From Streptomyces sp. D2-8 (GTDB lineage Bacteria; Actinomycetota; Actinomycetes; Streptomycetales; Streptomycetaceae), in NCBI RefSeq assembly GCF_023184515.1, contig NZ_JAAHBP010000025.1, positions 100,732 through 164,731 on the forward strand: a stretch of 64,000 nucleotides of DNA, read 5' to 3'. Below the pieces are notes generated by a model. The model worked only from the letters and a program-made list of their open reading frames with translations, was not told the origin of the DNA and did no database searches. Positions 34,591-43,181 of the stretch are shown here, piece by piece; position 1 is the stretch's first letter; the number at the start of each line of letters is the position of its first letter. The translations under genes were made by a program, and so were the position numbers.

Positions 34591-35178
34591 CTAGGAGGAG
34601 CCGCCGGCTCCCCGGTGGGCCTGGGTCACCAGGTCTGTGGCGACCTCGAGGACGGCTTTGTTCTTCTCCTCGGGGTCGCCTTCCATGTCCTGGAGCAGGA
34701 ACATCCCGGCGTGCAGCGTGAACAGCGCGCTGACGCAGCGGACCTGGTCGGTCATGTCCGCGTCGGGGTCGATGATGATGTCGCGCAGGCTGCGGATGCG
34801 CTCCTTGAAGGAGTCGCCGATGCGCAGCTCCCGCACCGTCGCCTGGTTCTCGTGCATGAAGCGGAACAGCGGGGCCGCCTGGGCGAGCGTGTCGGCGTAG
34901 CGGCGGATGATCTCCTGCTTGGTCGCGAGGGTGGGCGGCTGCTGCCGGCCCCACTCGATCAAGTCCTCGATCGGCTGGGTGAGGTCCTCGAAGATGCTGA
35001 CGAGGATCTCTTCCTTCGTCTTGAAGTGGTAGTAGAGCGCCGCTTTGGTGACCTCCAGGTGCTCGGCGATCTCGCGCAGGGAGGTCTTCTCGTAGCCGTG
35101 CTCCGCGAAGAGTTCGAGGGCCACGTCCTGGATGCGCCGGCGGGTGTTCCCGCGGCGCCGCTGCCTGGTGCCGTCCAT
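34591..35178 (-). CDS. TetR-family repressor of the adjacent MFS exporter
   Basis: A 195-residue regulator with a TetR helix-turn-helix (TRRRIQDVALELFAEHGYEKTSLREIAEHLEVTKAALYYHFKTKEEILVSIFE) and a divergent ligand-binding C-terminus. The ATG at 35178 was chosen because AGGAGG abuts the upstream ATG at 35190 with no spacing and can only serve the later start. It is divergent from a DHA2-type exporter, and both promoters are covered by a 70-bp dyad operator, so it should repress both genes until it binds a drug-like ligand. Confidence 0.9.
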   Translation of the reverse strand: MDGTRQRRRGNTRRRIQDVALELFAEHGYEKTSLREIAEHLEVTKAALYYHFKTKEEILVSIFEDLTQPIEDLIEWGRQQPPTLATKQEIIRRYADTLAQAAPLFRFMHENQATVRELRIGDSFKERIRSLRDIIIDPDADMTDQVRCVSALFTLHAGMFLLQDMEGDPEEKNKAVLEVATDLVTQAHRGAGGSS

Positions 35179-35218
35179 GGTGCCGCCCATCCTCCTACGC
35201 CGCCCCGCTTTCCATAAA

Positions 35219-35288
35219 ACTTACTTGACGCCCGGCTAGTTCCGCCGCTAGCTTCCGAGTGTATTCACTAGCCGGTCGGCAAGTAAGT
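35219..35288. promoter_or_regulatory. TetR operator with divergent promoters
   Basis: Two 22-bp arms (35219-35240 and 35267-35288) are inverted copies with 20 of 22 matching. Core words are ACTTACTTG and CGGCTAGT, and the arms are 26 bp apart. The rightward TTGACG (35225-35230) with TAGCTT (35249-35254) and the leftward TTACTT with TACACT, 17 nt apart, lie inside or beside the arms. Confidence 0.7.
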
Positions 35289-35314
35289 AGCGGTAGCTGG
35301 GGGAGTGGGAAGCG

Positions 35315-36904
35315 ATGACGGACACGACGGACTCGCCGGTGGCCGACGCCGGGGGGAAACAGCCCAAGAGCGTGCGGGTCGTGCTGCTCGCGCTGATGAT
35401 CGCGATGATGCTCGCGATGCTCGACAACATGATCATCGGTACGGCGATGCCGACGATCGTCGGTGAGCTGGGCGGGCTCGAACACCTCTCCTGGGTCGTC
35501 ACCGCCTACACGCTCGCGACCGCGGCCTCCACCCCGCTGTGGGGCAAGCTCGGCGACATGTACGGCCGCAAAGGCACGTTCCTGTCGTCCATCGTCCTCT
35601 TCCTGATCGGCTCCGCGCTCAGCGGCATGGCCCAGAACATGGGCGAGCTGATCGGCTTCCGTGCCGTGCAGGGCCTCGGTGCCGGCGGTCTGATGGTCGG
35701 CGTCATGGCGATCATCGGTGACCTGATCCCGCCCCGGGAGCGAGGCAAGTACCAGGGCATGATGGCCGGTGTCATGGCGCTGGCGATGATCGGCGGTCCG
35801 CTGGTCGGCGGCACGATCACCGACAACTGGGGCTGGCGCTGGGCGTTCTACATCAACCTCCCCCTCGGTGCGGTCGCGCTGGTCGCCGTCAGTGCCGTGC
35901 TGCACCTGCCGAAGAAGCGGGCGCAGGCGCGGATCGACTACCTGGGCGCCGCGCTGCTGACCGTCGGCATCACCGCGATCGTGCTCGTCACCACCTGGGG
36001 CGGCACGGAGTACGCCTGGTCCTCCGCGCGGATCATGGAGCTGATCGGCATCGGGGTAGCCGCGCTGGTCGGGTTCGTGTTCTGGCAGACCAGGGCCGCC
36101 GAGCCGGTGGTGCCGCTGCACATCTTCCGCAGCCTGAACTTCACGCTGATGTCGGTCATCGGCTTCATCACCGGCTTCGTGATGTTCGGCGCCACGCTCT
36201 TCCTGCCGCTGTACCAGCAGTCCGTGCAGGGTGCTTCCGCGACGAACTCCGGGCTGCTGCTCCTGCCGATGCTGGGTGCGATGCTCGTGACCTCGATGGT
36301 CGCCGGGCGGGTGACCACGCACTCCGGCAGGTACAAGGTCTTCCCGATCGTCGGCAGCGCGCTGATGATCGTCGGGCTGTACCTGCTGTCCACGATGGAC
36401 ACCGGGACGTCCCGTCTGACGTCCGGGATCTTCATGGCCGTGGTCGGGCTCGGCATGGGCTGTCTGATGCAGATCACCATGCTGGTCGCGCAGAACAGTG
36501 TGGAGATGAAGGACATGGGCGTCGCGTCCTCGTCCACCACGCTCTTCCGCACCCTGGGCTCCTCGTTCGGCGTCGCGATCATGGGTGCGCTGTTCAACAA
36601 CCGCGTCCAGGACGTCATGACCGAGCGGGCCGGGGCGCTGGGCTCCAAGGTGACCGAGCAGTCGGCGCAGCTCGACGCGAAGAGCCTGGAGAAGTTGCCG
36701 GTGCTGGCCCGGGAGGCGTACCAGCACGCGGTGTCCGCCGGCACGCACTCGGCGTTCCTGCTCGGGGCCGTGGTGGCGGTGGTCGCACTCGCGGCGGCCG
36801 TGTTCGTGAAGGAGGTGCCGCTGAAGGGAGCGGGACCGAAGGCCTCGGACGACGACGAGACGTCCGGCCCGACGGCGCAGACGCCGGTGGTGGAGGCGGT
36901 CTGA
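35315..36904 (+). CDS. DHA2-family MFS drug exporter (EmrB/QacA type)
   Basis: A 529-residue transporter with about 14 membrane helices. Motif A reads TPLWGKLGDMYGRKGTFLSS, and motif C-like GVMALAMIGGPLVGGTITDNWGWRWAFYINLP marks a drug:H+ antiporter. The start ATG at 35315 follows GGGGGAGTGGGAAGCG. It is controlled by the divergent TetR gene through a shared operator. The substrate is unknown; family members export dyes, quaternary ammonium compounds and antibiotics. Confidence 0.92.
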   Translation: MTDTTDSPVADAGGKQPKSVRVVLLALMIAMMLAMLDNMIIGTAMPTIVGELGGLEHLSWVVTAYTLATAASTPLWGKLGDMYGRKGTFLSSIVLFLIGSALSGMAQNMGELIGFRAVQGLGAGGLMVGVMAIIGDLIPPRERGKYQGMMAGVMALAMIGGPLVGGTITDNWGWRWAFYINLPLGAVALVAVSAVLHLPKKRAQARIDYLGAALLTVGITAIVLVTTWGGTEYAWSSARIMELIGIGVAALVGFVFWQTRAAEPVVPLHIFRSLNFTLMSVIGFITGFVMFGATLFLPLYQQSVQGASATNSGLLLLPMLGAMLVTSMVAGRVTTHSGRYKVFPIVGSALMIVGLYLLSTMDTGTSRLTSGIFMAVVGLGMGCLMQITMLVAQNSVEMKDMGVASSSTTLFRTLGSSFGVAIMGALFNNRVQDVMTERAGALGSKVTEQSAQLDAKSLEKLPVLAREAYQHAVSAGTHSAFLLGAVVAVVALAAAVFVKEVPLKGAGPKASDDDETSGPTAQTPVVEAV

Positions 36905-36916
36905 CCAGGTGGTGAC

Positions 36917-36951
36917 GATGGCCCCGGGCGCGGTTGCCGCCCGGGGCCATC
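36917..36951 (+). terminator. terminator after the MFS gene
   Basis: A perfect 14-bp stem, GATGGCCCCGGGCG (36917-36930) against 36938-36951, with a 7-nt loop. Confidence 0.75.
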
Positions 36952-37057
36952 GCGTTGTCCTGGCCTCCGCCCTGCCCGCTCAGCCGTCCGCCCGGCCCCG
37001 GCCTGCTCGGCTGCGAGGGCGGGGGCATTGTCAGACCCCCGTGTCACCATCGGTCGC

Positions 37058-37492
37058 ATGGACAAGGCGCGGCAGGTCCGGCTGGCCAAGGACGCGATGG
37101 ATCGGGACTGGGCCGATCCGGGGCTCGACCTGGACACCGTGGCCGCGCACGCCGGGTACTCGCGCTATCACTTCATCCGCGCCTTCAAGGAGGCGTACGG
37201 CGAGACCCCCGGCCAGTACCTCACCCACCGCCGCATAGAACGCGCCGAGGACCTGCTGCGCACGGCGAACCTGTCGGTGACGGAGATCTGCCACGTGGTC
37301 GGCTTCAGCAGCGTCGGCACGTTCTCGGCCCGGTTCAAGGCGTGGACCGGCCTGACGCCGAGCGAGTACCGGACGAAGCATGTGGGCCGCGGAGCCGCCC
37401 TCATACCCGGCTGCTACGCCATGCTCTGGGCCGGCGGCTTCCGCTCCGCGCCCGGCGCCCGCAAGCAGCGCAATTCCGGAGAAGCGGGCTGA
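37058..37492 (+). CDS. small AraC-family regulator
   Basis: A 144-residue protein that is little more than the AraC DNA-binding domain. Two helix-turn-helix units are visible: LDTVAAHAGYSRYHFIRAFKEAYGETPGQYLTHRRIERAEDLLR and LSVTEICHVVGFSSVGTFSARFKAWTGLTPSEYR. The ATG at 37058 is preferred to the in-frame TTG at 37028. The VOC gene starts 65 bp downstream on the same strand. The pairing of an AraC regulator with a glyoxalase-fold protein is common in streptomycetes and suggests co-regulation. Confidence 0.87.
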   Translation: MDKARQVRLAKDAMDRDWADPGLDLDTVAAHAGYSRYHFIRAFKEAYGETPGQYLTHRRIERAEDLLRTANLSVTEICHVVGFSSVGTFSARFKAWTGLTPSEYRTKHVGRGAALIPGCYAMLWAGGFRSAPGARKQRNSGEAG

Positions 37493-37557
37493 CACCCCCG
37501 CTGCCTACCGTGGCAGGGCAGGCACAACCGGCCGCAGAGTCAGAGCAGGAGCACGCC

Positions 37558-38004
37558 ATGATCAAGGGTCTCGCCATCTCGACCGTCTGGGTCCTCGACC
37601 AGGACCGGGCCAAGGAGTTCTACACGCAGAAGCTGGGCCTGGAGGTCCGTACGGACATGACCATGGGCGAGGGCGGCATGCGCTGGCTCACGGTCGGCTC
37701 GCCGAACCAGCCCGACGTCGAGCTGACGCTGATGGTGCCCGGCGGGCCCGCGATGGACCCCGAGTCCGCCGAGATGCTCCGCAAGCTGGTGACGAAGGGC
37801 GCGCTCGGCGCGGGCGTCCTGACCACCGACGACATCCACGGCGACTACAAGAAGCTCAAGGACCGGGGCGTGGAGTTCCTCCAGGAGCCGCAGGAGCGCC
37901 CGTACGGCACGGAGGCGCTGTTCCGCGACGACTCCGGCAACTGGTTCTCCTTCACCCAGCCCCGCGAGGGCGGCCTCGACATGGACCAGGACTGGTCCTG
38001 CTGA
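37558..38004 (+). CDS. glyoxalase/bleomycin-resistance-fold (VOC) protein
   Basis: A 148-residue VOC-fold protein. The two beta-alpha-beta-beta-beta units are visible: GLAISTVWVLDQDRAKEFYTQKLGLEVRTDMTMGEGGMRWLTVGSPNQPDVELTLM and GVLTTDDIHGDYKKLKDRGVEFLQEPQERPYGTEALFRDDSGNWFSFTQP. The late Glu of TEALFRDDSGN is a typical metal ligand. The ATG has AGGAG 6 nt upstream. It might bind or modify a small molecule; no substrate can be named. Its 3' end overlaps that of the convergent cseC by 53 bp. Confidence 0.88.
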   Translation: MIKGLAISTVWVLDQDRAKEFYTQKLGLEVRTDMTMGEGGMRWLTVGSPNQPDVELTLMVPGGPAMDPESAEMLRKLVTKGALGAGVLTTDDIHGDYKKLKDRGVEFLQEPQERPYGTEALFRDDSGNWFSFTQPREGGLDMDQDWSC

Positions 38005-39376
38005 CCCGCGGCCCCCGGCCCTGCGTCCCCGACCCCGGCAGCATCGGGTAGCTCCCCGTGTTCGTCGGCGCGTGCTCCGGCAGCCACAGCACGGCGACCG
38101 CGCCCTCGGCCGGCAGATGCTCAGGTGTCCCGGGGGTGCGGACGTTGCGGAAGGTCAGCCGGGCACCCAGCACCCGGGCCTGCCCGGCCGCGATGGTCAG
38201 GCCGAGTCCGTGGCCGTGCCCGGCCCGGTCCTTGCTGCCGGTGCGGAAGCGGCTCGGCCCCTCGGCCAGCAGGTCCTCGGGGAAGCCCGGGCCGTGGTCG
38301 CGCACCCGGATGACCCGGCCCTCGACGCTGACCTCGATGGGCGGCTTGCCGTGCCGGGCCGCGTTGGCCAGGAGGTTGAACAGCACGCGCTCCAGGCGCC
38401 GCGGGTCGGTGGTGACCTCCGACTCGTGCACGATGCGCACCTCGATGGCCGGATCCTTCGCCGCGACCCGCCGGGCGACGAACTCGCCCAGCATGATGTC
38501 CTGCAGCTCCGCCCGCTCGGAGGCCCCGTCCAGCCGGGCCACCTCCAGCACGTCCTCGACCAGCGTGCGCATGGCCTTCGCCCGGTCCAGCACCAGCTCG
38601 GTCGGGCGCCCGGGCGGCAGCAGTTCCGCGGCGGTGAGCAGTCCGGTCACCGGCGTGCGCAGCTCGTGCGCGATGTCGGCGGTGACCCGCCGCTCGGCCT
38701 CGATCCGCTGCCGCAACGTGTCGGCCATGGCGTCCACCGCGCTCGCCAGGTCGTCCGTCTCGTCCCGCACGACCCCGCCCATGGCGTCCCGCACGCGCAC
38801 GTCCGTCTCGCCGCCCGCGAGCTGGCCCGCCGCGATGGCCGCCTTGCGCAGTCGCCGCGAGAGATGCCCGCCGATGAGCACCCCGAGCGCGCTGCCGCCG
38901 AGGACGACCGCGATGGACCCGATGAGCAGGGCCTGGTCGAGGTCCTGCAGGATGTCCGAGCTGCGGTCGGTGAAGCCCGAGTGCAGCGACATCACCTGCC
39001 CGTTCTTCAGCGGCACGGCGGCCCATATGTCGGGCACGTCACCCGGCCGGTCCGCCACGTACGTCGCCCGCTGGCCCGCTTCGACCCGGTCCCGCAGCTC
39101 ATCCGGCAGATTCGGGTCGTTGATCTTGGTGTTGGGGAAGTTCAACCGCCCGGACAGCTCGAAGTTGCGCTGGGCGATCATGATCCGCTCGTCGGCGAGG
39201 TCGCGCGCGTTGTCCAGCATCGAGACCCGGGCGGCGTTGTGCACGACGAGGCTCAGCGCGATCGCCACCAGCGCGCCCACCAGCGCGATGGCCGCGCTCA
39301 GCTTCCATCTGAGGCCCGTGCGGATGCCTGCACGCTCCAAGCCCGCGGCGACCAGGCGCCGGAAGTGCCCCCTCAT
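37952..39376 (-). CDS. cseC: CseC sensor histidine kinase of the SigE envelope-stress system
   Basis: A 474-residue kinase. TM1 (about 25-47), an extracytoplasmic sensor of about 100 residues and TM2 (150-171) come first. HAMP follows, then the HisKA box with His237 in VTADIAHELRTPVTG and the ATPase motifs NLLANAARHGKPP, VRDHGPGFPEDL and GHGHGLGL. In S. coelicolor CseC detects cell-wall damage, for example by vancomycin or lysozyme, and phosphorylates CseB, which activates sigE. The ATG at 39376 has AGGGGG 7 nt upstream and is 14 nt after the cseB stop. The last 18 codons are antisense to the VOC gene. Confidence 0.93.
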   Translation of the reverse strand: MRGHFRRLVAAGLERAGIRTGLRWKLSAAIALVGALVAIALSLVVHNAARVSMLDNARDLADERIMIAQRNFELSGRLNFPNTKINDPNLPDELRDRVEAGQRATYVADRPGDVPDIWAAVPLKNGQVMSLHSGFTDRSSDILQDLDQALLIGSIAVVLGGSALGVLIGGHLSRRLRKAAIAAGQLAGGETDVRVRDAMGGVVRDETDDLASAVDAMADTLRQRIEAERRVTADIAHELRTPVTGLLTAAELLPPGRPTELVLDRAKAMRTLVEDVLEVARLDGASERAELQDIMLGEFVARRVAAKDPAIEVRIVHESEVTTDPRRLERVLFNLLANAARHGKPPIEVSVEGRVIRVRDHGPGFPEDLLAEGPSRFRTGSKDRAGHGHGLGLTIAAGQARVLGARLTFRNVRTPGTPEHLPAEGAVAVLWLPEHAPTNTGSYPMLPGSGTQGRGPRVSRTSPGPCRGRPRGAG

Positions 39377-39390
39377 ACCCCTGCCCCTGC

Positions 39391-40092
39391 TCAGGCCTTC
39401 AACTTGTAGCCGAAGCCACGGACCGTCTCGATCCGGTCCTGGCCGATCTTCTGCCGCAGCCGCTGCACATGCACGTCGACGACGCGGGTGTCCCCGCCCC
39501 AGCCGTAGTCCCACACCCGCTCCAGCAGCTTGTCGCGGGAGAGCACCGTGCCCGGCGCGGAGGAGAACTCCAGCAGCAGCCGCATCTCGGTCGGCGTCAG
39601 CGCCACCGGCTGCCCGGCGCGGCGGACCTCCATGCCCTCGGTGTCGACCTCCAGGTCCCCGAAGGCCAGCATCCCGCCGCTCGCCGGGGCGGCCGGCTCC
39701 TCGCCCCGGCCGCCGCCCGCGTGCCCGAAGCGGCGCAGCACCGCGCGGATCCGGGCGACCAGGACGGCACCGTCGAACGGCTTGGTCACATAGTCGTCGG
39801 CGCCCGCCTCCAGGCCCAGCACGACGTCGATGGAGTCGGCCCGCGCCGACAGCATGATCACCGGCACGGTCGACTCGTCGCGGATCCGGCGGCACAGGCT
39901 GACACCGTCGAGGCCGGGAACCATGACGTCCAGCAGCGCGATGTCGGGGCGGTCCGCCCGGAACGCCTCCAGGCCCGACAGCCCGTCGGGCATGGCGGTG
40001 ACCACGAAGCCGTCCCGTTCCAGGGCGAGCTGCGTGGCCTCGCGGATGACGTCGTCGTCCTCGACGAACAGGACGTGGGTCTGGTCTGCCAT
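39391..40092 (-). CDS. cseB: CseB response regulator (OmpR family)
   Basis: A 233-residue OmpR-type regulator. The receiver has acidic residues EDDD at 11-14, phospho-acceptor Asp55 (IALLDVMVPGLDG) and Lys in DDYVTKPFDG. The winged-helix domain contains LTPTEMRLLLEFSSAPGTVLSRDKLLERVWDYGWGGDTRVVDVHVQRLRQKI. In S. coelicolor phosphorylated CseB activates the sigE promoter. The start at 40092 (MADQTHVLF) excludes an upstream frame that runs through the tandem repeats. It is followed closely by cseC. Confidence 0.95.
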   Translation of the reverse strand: MADQTHVLFVEDDDVIREATQLALERDGFVVTAMPDGLSGLEAFRADRPDIALLDVMVPGLDGVSLCRRIRDESTVPVIMLSARADSIDVVLGLEAGADDYVTKPFDGAVLVARIRAVLRRFGHAGGGRGEEPAAPASGGMLAFGDLEVDTEGMEVRRAGQPVALTPTEMRLLLEFSSAPGTVLSRDKLLERVWDYGWGGDTRVVDVHVQRLRQKIGQDRIETVRGFGYKLKA

Positions 40093-40174
40093 CCCGGTGC
40101 TCTCAGTCCTCTGTGGTCCGTGGGGGTGCGTTCTACTGCTGGGACGCACGGTCCCGGCGATGCGTTCACCGAGG

Positions 40175-40246
40175 GATCGGTCCGAGCGGCCCGATCGGTT
40201 CACGCGGGCCGATCGGCTCAGGCGGGCCGATCGGTTCGCGCGGCCC
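40175..40246. repeat. four tandem 18-bp repeats between cseA and cseB
   Basis: GATCGG recurs exactly every 18 bp (40175, 40193, 40211, 40229), each time followed by TYCRNGCGGSCC. The array fills most of the 164-bp gap between the cseA stop and the cseB start. Confidence 0.85.
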
Positions 40247-40256
40247 CCCGCCCGCG

Positions 40257-40910
40257 TCAGCTCGCGGGCGCCGGCGTCGCGCTGTCGACGGCGACCTTCC
40301 CGTAGTCGTTGTGCGTGCGGTACTTCTCAGCGAAGTGGCCGGAGGTCCATCTGTACGTGATCACGTTCTCCCCGGAGGGACTCGACACCGGGTCGCCCCG
40401 GTCGTACACCTGCTTGGTCACCACCAGGTCACCGCGGTCGATCTCCGCGTAGACCGGCGGCTCCTCGGCCTTGAACACATTCTCGTACGAGCCGTCCCGC
40501 TCGCGATACACGTAGCTGCCGACGCCCACCGCGTCACCGCAGGTCAGCACGTTGACGACGACGTCGTCCGCCGAGCCTGCGGTCAGCTTGCCGTAGGAGA
40601 CGTCGACCGGGTACTCGTCGGCCGCGCACGGCTTCAGATCGCGCTTCACCTCGGGTGCGACCTTCGGGTCGTCCTTGACGAGCTTGACCGCGTCGACGGT
40701 GTCGGGCGACTTCGACGGCGCGGCGGACGGGGTGGCGGCGGCGCCCGCCACCGAGTCGGCGTGCGCCGGGCCCTCGTCACGGGCGCCGGTCCCGCCGGCA
40801 CCGCACCCGGACACCAAAAGGGCGAGGGCGGTGGGCACGGCCAGTGCCGCGCTCACCGCCTGGATACTGCCCCGGGTCCGCGCAGAACCCTCGCCGGTCA
40901 GGCCGCGCAC
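40257..40910 (-). CDS. cseA: CseA lipoprotein, negative modulator of the SigE system
   Basis: A 217-residue lipoprotein. The signal sequence ends in the lipobox LVSGC, with the acylated Cys at about residue 36, and the mature protein begins with an Ala/Pro/Ser-rich linker. A globular domain follows (VKLVKDDPKVAPEVKRDLKPC to THNDYGKVAVDS), with conserved cysteines at CAADEYP and LTCGDAVG. In S. coelicolor CseA lowers sigE promoter activity. The GTG start at 40910 overlaps the sigE stop by 13 bp, so translation is coupled. Confidence 0.92.
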   Translation of the reverse strand: MRGLTGEGSARTRGSIQAVSAALAVPTALALLVSGCGAGGTGARDEGPAHADSVAGAAATPSAAPSKSPDTVDAVKLVKDDPKVAPEVKRDLKPCAADEYPVDVSYGKLTAGSADDVVVNVLTCGDAVGVGSYVYRERDGSYENVFKAEEPPVYAEIDRGDLVVTKQVYDRGDPVSSPSGENVITYRWTSGHFAEKYRTHNDYGKVAVDSATPAPAS

Positions 40911-41437
40911 CGCTCCCGCTCCTCACGCTCCAGCGCGCGTGCGTCCAGATCGCGGGACTCCAGCTCCTCGCGGAGCCGGGCGAGCGCCCGGTGCAGCGTG
41001 CTCTTGACCGTTCCGGCCGACATGCCGAGGGCGGCGGCCGTCTCCTCCGTGGACATCTGCTCCCAGTGTCGCAGCACCACGACACTGCGCTGCTTCGGGG
41101 CGAGGACCTTCAGGATGTCCATCAGCAGGGCGCGGTCCGCGTGCTGCTCGGTGGCGTCGTCGACCGAGGCGTCCGGGAGCTGCTCGGTCGGGACCTCCTC
41201 CAGCTTCCGCGCCCGCCACCACTCCGTGCGGGTGTTGATCATCACCCGGCGCAGGTAGGCGTCCGCCAGCCGCTTGTCCTCGATGGTCTCCCAGCGGCCG
41301 TACGTCCGTACCAGCGCCGTCTGCAGCAGGTCCTGCGCATCCGTCGGGTCCGGGACCAGGCGGCGGGCACTGCGCAGCAGCGCGTCCTGCCGGGTGCGGA
41401 CGTACTCCTCGAACTCGAGCACCTCGCCCTGCGCCAT
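40898..41437 (-). CDS. sigE: ECF RNA polymerase sigma factor SigE
   Basis: A 179-residue ECF sigma factor that directs cell-envelope stress genes. Region 2 reads FEEYVRTRQDALLRSARRLVPDPTDAQDLLQTALVRTYGRWETIEDKRLADAYLRRVMINTRTEWWR. Region 4 reads LKVLAPKQRSVVVLRHWEQMSTEETAAALGMSAGTVKSTLHRALARLREEL. The ATG at 41437 has GGGAGG 8 nt upstream. The order sigE-cseA-cseB-cseC matches the well-studied S. coelicolor operon, where most transcripts end after sigE; I see no strong terminator at that point here. Confidence 0.96.
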   Translation of the reverse strand: MAQGEVLEFEEYVRTRQDALLRSARRLVPDPTDAQDLLQTALVRTYGRWETIEDKRLADAYLRRVMINTRTEWWRARKLEEVPTEQLPDASVDDATEQHADRALLMDILKVLAPKQRSVVVLRHWEQMSTEETAAALGMSAGTVKSTLHRALARLREELESRDLDARALEREERERCAA

Positions 41438-41721
41438 GGTGAACCGCCTCCCGTTTCCCCGTTCGGGCCGGCTCCCCGCCGCCCGTGTACTGCCTGTGGT
41501 CTTCAGTCGCCCCGTGTCTTCCGGGAACGCATCTGAAGGTACGGAGGCCTTGTCACGGCGCTGTCCGAAGCAGCCTGCGGCTAGCGCTCGGCTGTCCGTC
41601 GGTTGTGTAACGGAAGCCCGAACGGGGCAGAGAGGTGGGGGCGTTGAGGCGGTTTCGGGGCGATTTGTCCACCCCGAGTGCTGTGACGGAAGGCGGCTCG
41701 CGGCTGTGATCTGCCTGTACG
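41438..41721. other. sigE upstream region
   Basis: 284 bp between the mutY stop and sigE, on the same strand. It must hold the CseB-activated sigE promoter. No CseB site could be assigned with certainty; TACCTT at about 41538 on the minus strand is a possible -10 element. Confidence 0.35.
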
Positions 41722-42663
41722 TCAGGTCAGCGGCAGCCGGTACGCACCGCCCGCCAGCGGCTCCACGAGGCCGTCGGCGACGAGACCGTCCAGGGCACGG
41801 GCCCGCTGCACCGGCTCGTGCCACACCCTGTCCAGGGCGGCCTGCGGAACGGGCCCGTGGGCTTCCCGCAGCACGGCGAGCAGCCGCCCGCGCACCTGCC
41901 GGTCGGTGCCCGCGTACGTCTGGCCGCGGCGCGGCGGCCCGTCGTGCTCCGGCTTGCCCGCCAGCCGCCACGCGCACTGCGCGGCGATCGGGCAGCGGTG
42001 GCACGACTCGCTCTTCGCCGTGCACACCAGCGCGCCCAGCTCCATGGAGGCGGCGGCCCAGCGGGCGGCGGTCGGCTCGTCCTCGGGCAGCAGCGCGCGG
42101 GCCAGCTTGCGTTCGGCGGCGGTGGTGGCGTTCGGCGGGTACCGCACTCCGGTGACCGCGCGGGCGAACACCCGGCGCACATTGGTGTCCAGCACCGGGT
42201 GCCGCTGCCCGTAGGCGAACGAGGCGACGGCGGCGGCCGTGTACTCGCCGATGCCGGGCAGCGCCAGCAGCTGGGCGTGGTCGGCCGGTACGTCACCGCC
42301 GTGCCGTTCCGTTATGGCGACGGCGGCGCCGTGCAGCCGCAGCGCGCGGCGCGGGTAGCCGAGCCGGCCCCAGGCGCGGACGGCCTCGCCGGGCGCCTCC
42401 TTGGCCAGATCGGCGGGGCGCGGCCAGCGCTCCAGCCACTGCTCGTAGACGGGCAGGACGCGGCTCACCGGCGTCTGCTGGAGCATGAACTCACTGACCA
42501 TCACCCCCCACGCCCCGGCCTCGGGGCGCCGCCACGGCAGGTCACGGGCGTTTTCGCCGAACCAGTCGATGACGGGGGAGTGCAGGTTCTCTCCGAGGGG
42601 CGGGCCGGAGGGGGTGTCGGCGGCGGCGGGGGTGGGGTGCGGGGGCTTCGCGGGAGCAGTCAT
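41722..42663 (-). CDS. mutY: A/G-specific adenine DNA glycosylase
   Basis: Removes adenine mispaired with 8-oxoguanine. The 313-residue protein has NARDLPWRRPEAGAWGVMVSEFMLQQTPVSRVLP, the helix-hairpin-helix LLALPGIGEYTAAAVASFAYGQRHPVLDTNVRRVFAR with catalytic Asp, and the [4Fe-4S] cluster motif C-x6-C-x2-C-x5-C (CTAKSESCHRCPIAAQC). It lacks the large C-terminal NUDT1-like domain of E. coli MutY, as is usual in actinobacteria. It is transcribed toward sigE. Confidence 0.94.
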   Translation of the reverse strand: MTAPAKPPHPTPAAADTPSGPPLGENLHSPVIDWFGENARDLPWRRPEAGAWGVMVSEFMLQQTPVSRVLPVYEQWLERWPRPADLAKEAPGEAVRAWGRLGYPRRALRLHGAAVAITERHGGDVPADHAQLLALPGIGEYTAAAVASFAYGQRHPVLDTNVRRVFARAVTGVRYPPNATTAAERKLARALLPEDEPTAARWAAASMELGALVCTAKSESCHRCPIAAQCAWRLAGKPEHDGPPRRGQTYAGTDRQVRGRLLAVLREAHGPVPQAALDRVWHEPVQRARALDGLVADGLVEPLAGGAYRLPLT

Positions 42664-43181
42664 GGCCTATCGATGGTGCCACGCGAGGGCGCCCGTGCGG
42701 GCGCATTGCCACCCCGAGAACGCTCTCGAAGAGGCGCTCGCGCAGCGCGTGGCGTGGTGGAGGCGGCGGGTCCGCCTTGCGGTACTCGGCCACGACCCGG
42801 TCCGTGATCCGCTCGGATCCGGCTCGCTCAGCCGGTCGATCCGGAGCACCTCGTCGTCACCGAGCGAGGGGGAGAGGGCACCCGGGACCAGGTGCGGGGA
42901 GGGAAGGGAAGGGGAGGAGCGGGAAATGGGTGAGGTGAGGATGTATCCGGTCATCAATTAGGAAATTATGATCCGTGCAGAGGTGACTTATGCGTGTGTG
43001 ATCGATTTTGTCCCGTCTTGGCCGTCCATACGTCAACTGTTGTTTCTGTTCCGCGAATTGAGGCTCGGCCCGTCAAGGGGCAGAGGTGCGGGACGGGTTG
43101 CGAAATGATGATCCGGAAAAGTTGTCCGCTGAACGGCGGGTGGGACCGGCGAACGCGCCGATCTCTCGTAAGGTTTGCGCC
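42664..43181. other. 518-bp intergenic region
   Basis: Frames of 80-100 codons exist on both strands, but their codon use is poor and none has a good ribosome-binding site. The stretch 42944-43060 is strikingly AT-rich for this chromosome. TAAGGT (43169-43174) just before the next gene is a probable -10 element of a leaderless promoter. Confidence 0.5.

Noticed and set aside
42662..42961. 100-codon plus-strand frame in the mutY upstream gap (and minus-strand frames there)
   Set aside because: Weak third-position GC bias, no ribosome-binding site, no recognisable domain; overlaps the mutY start.
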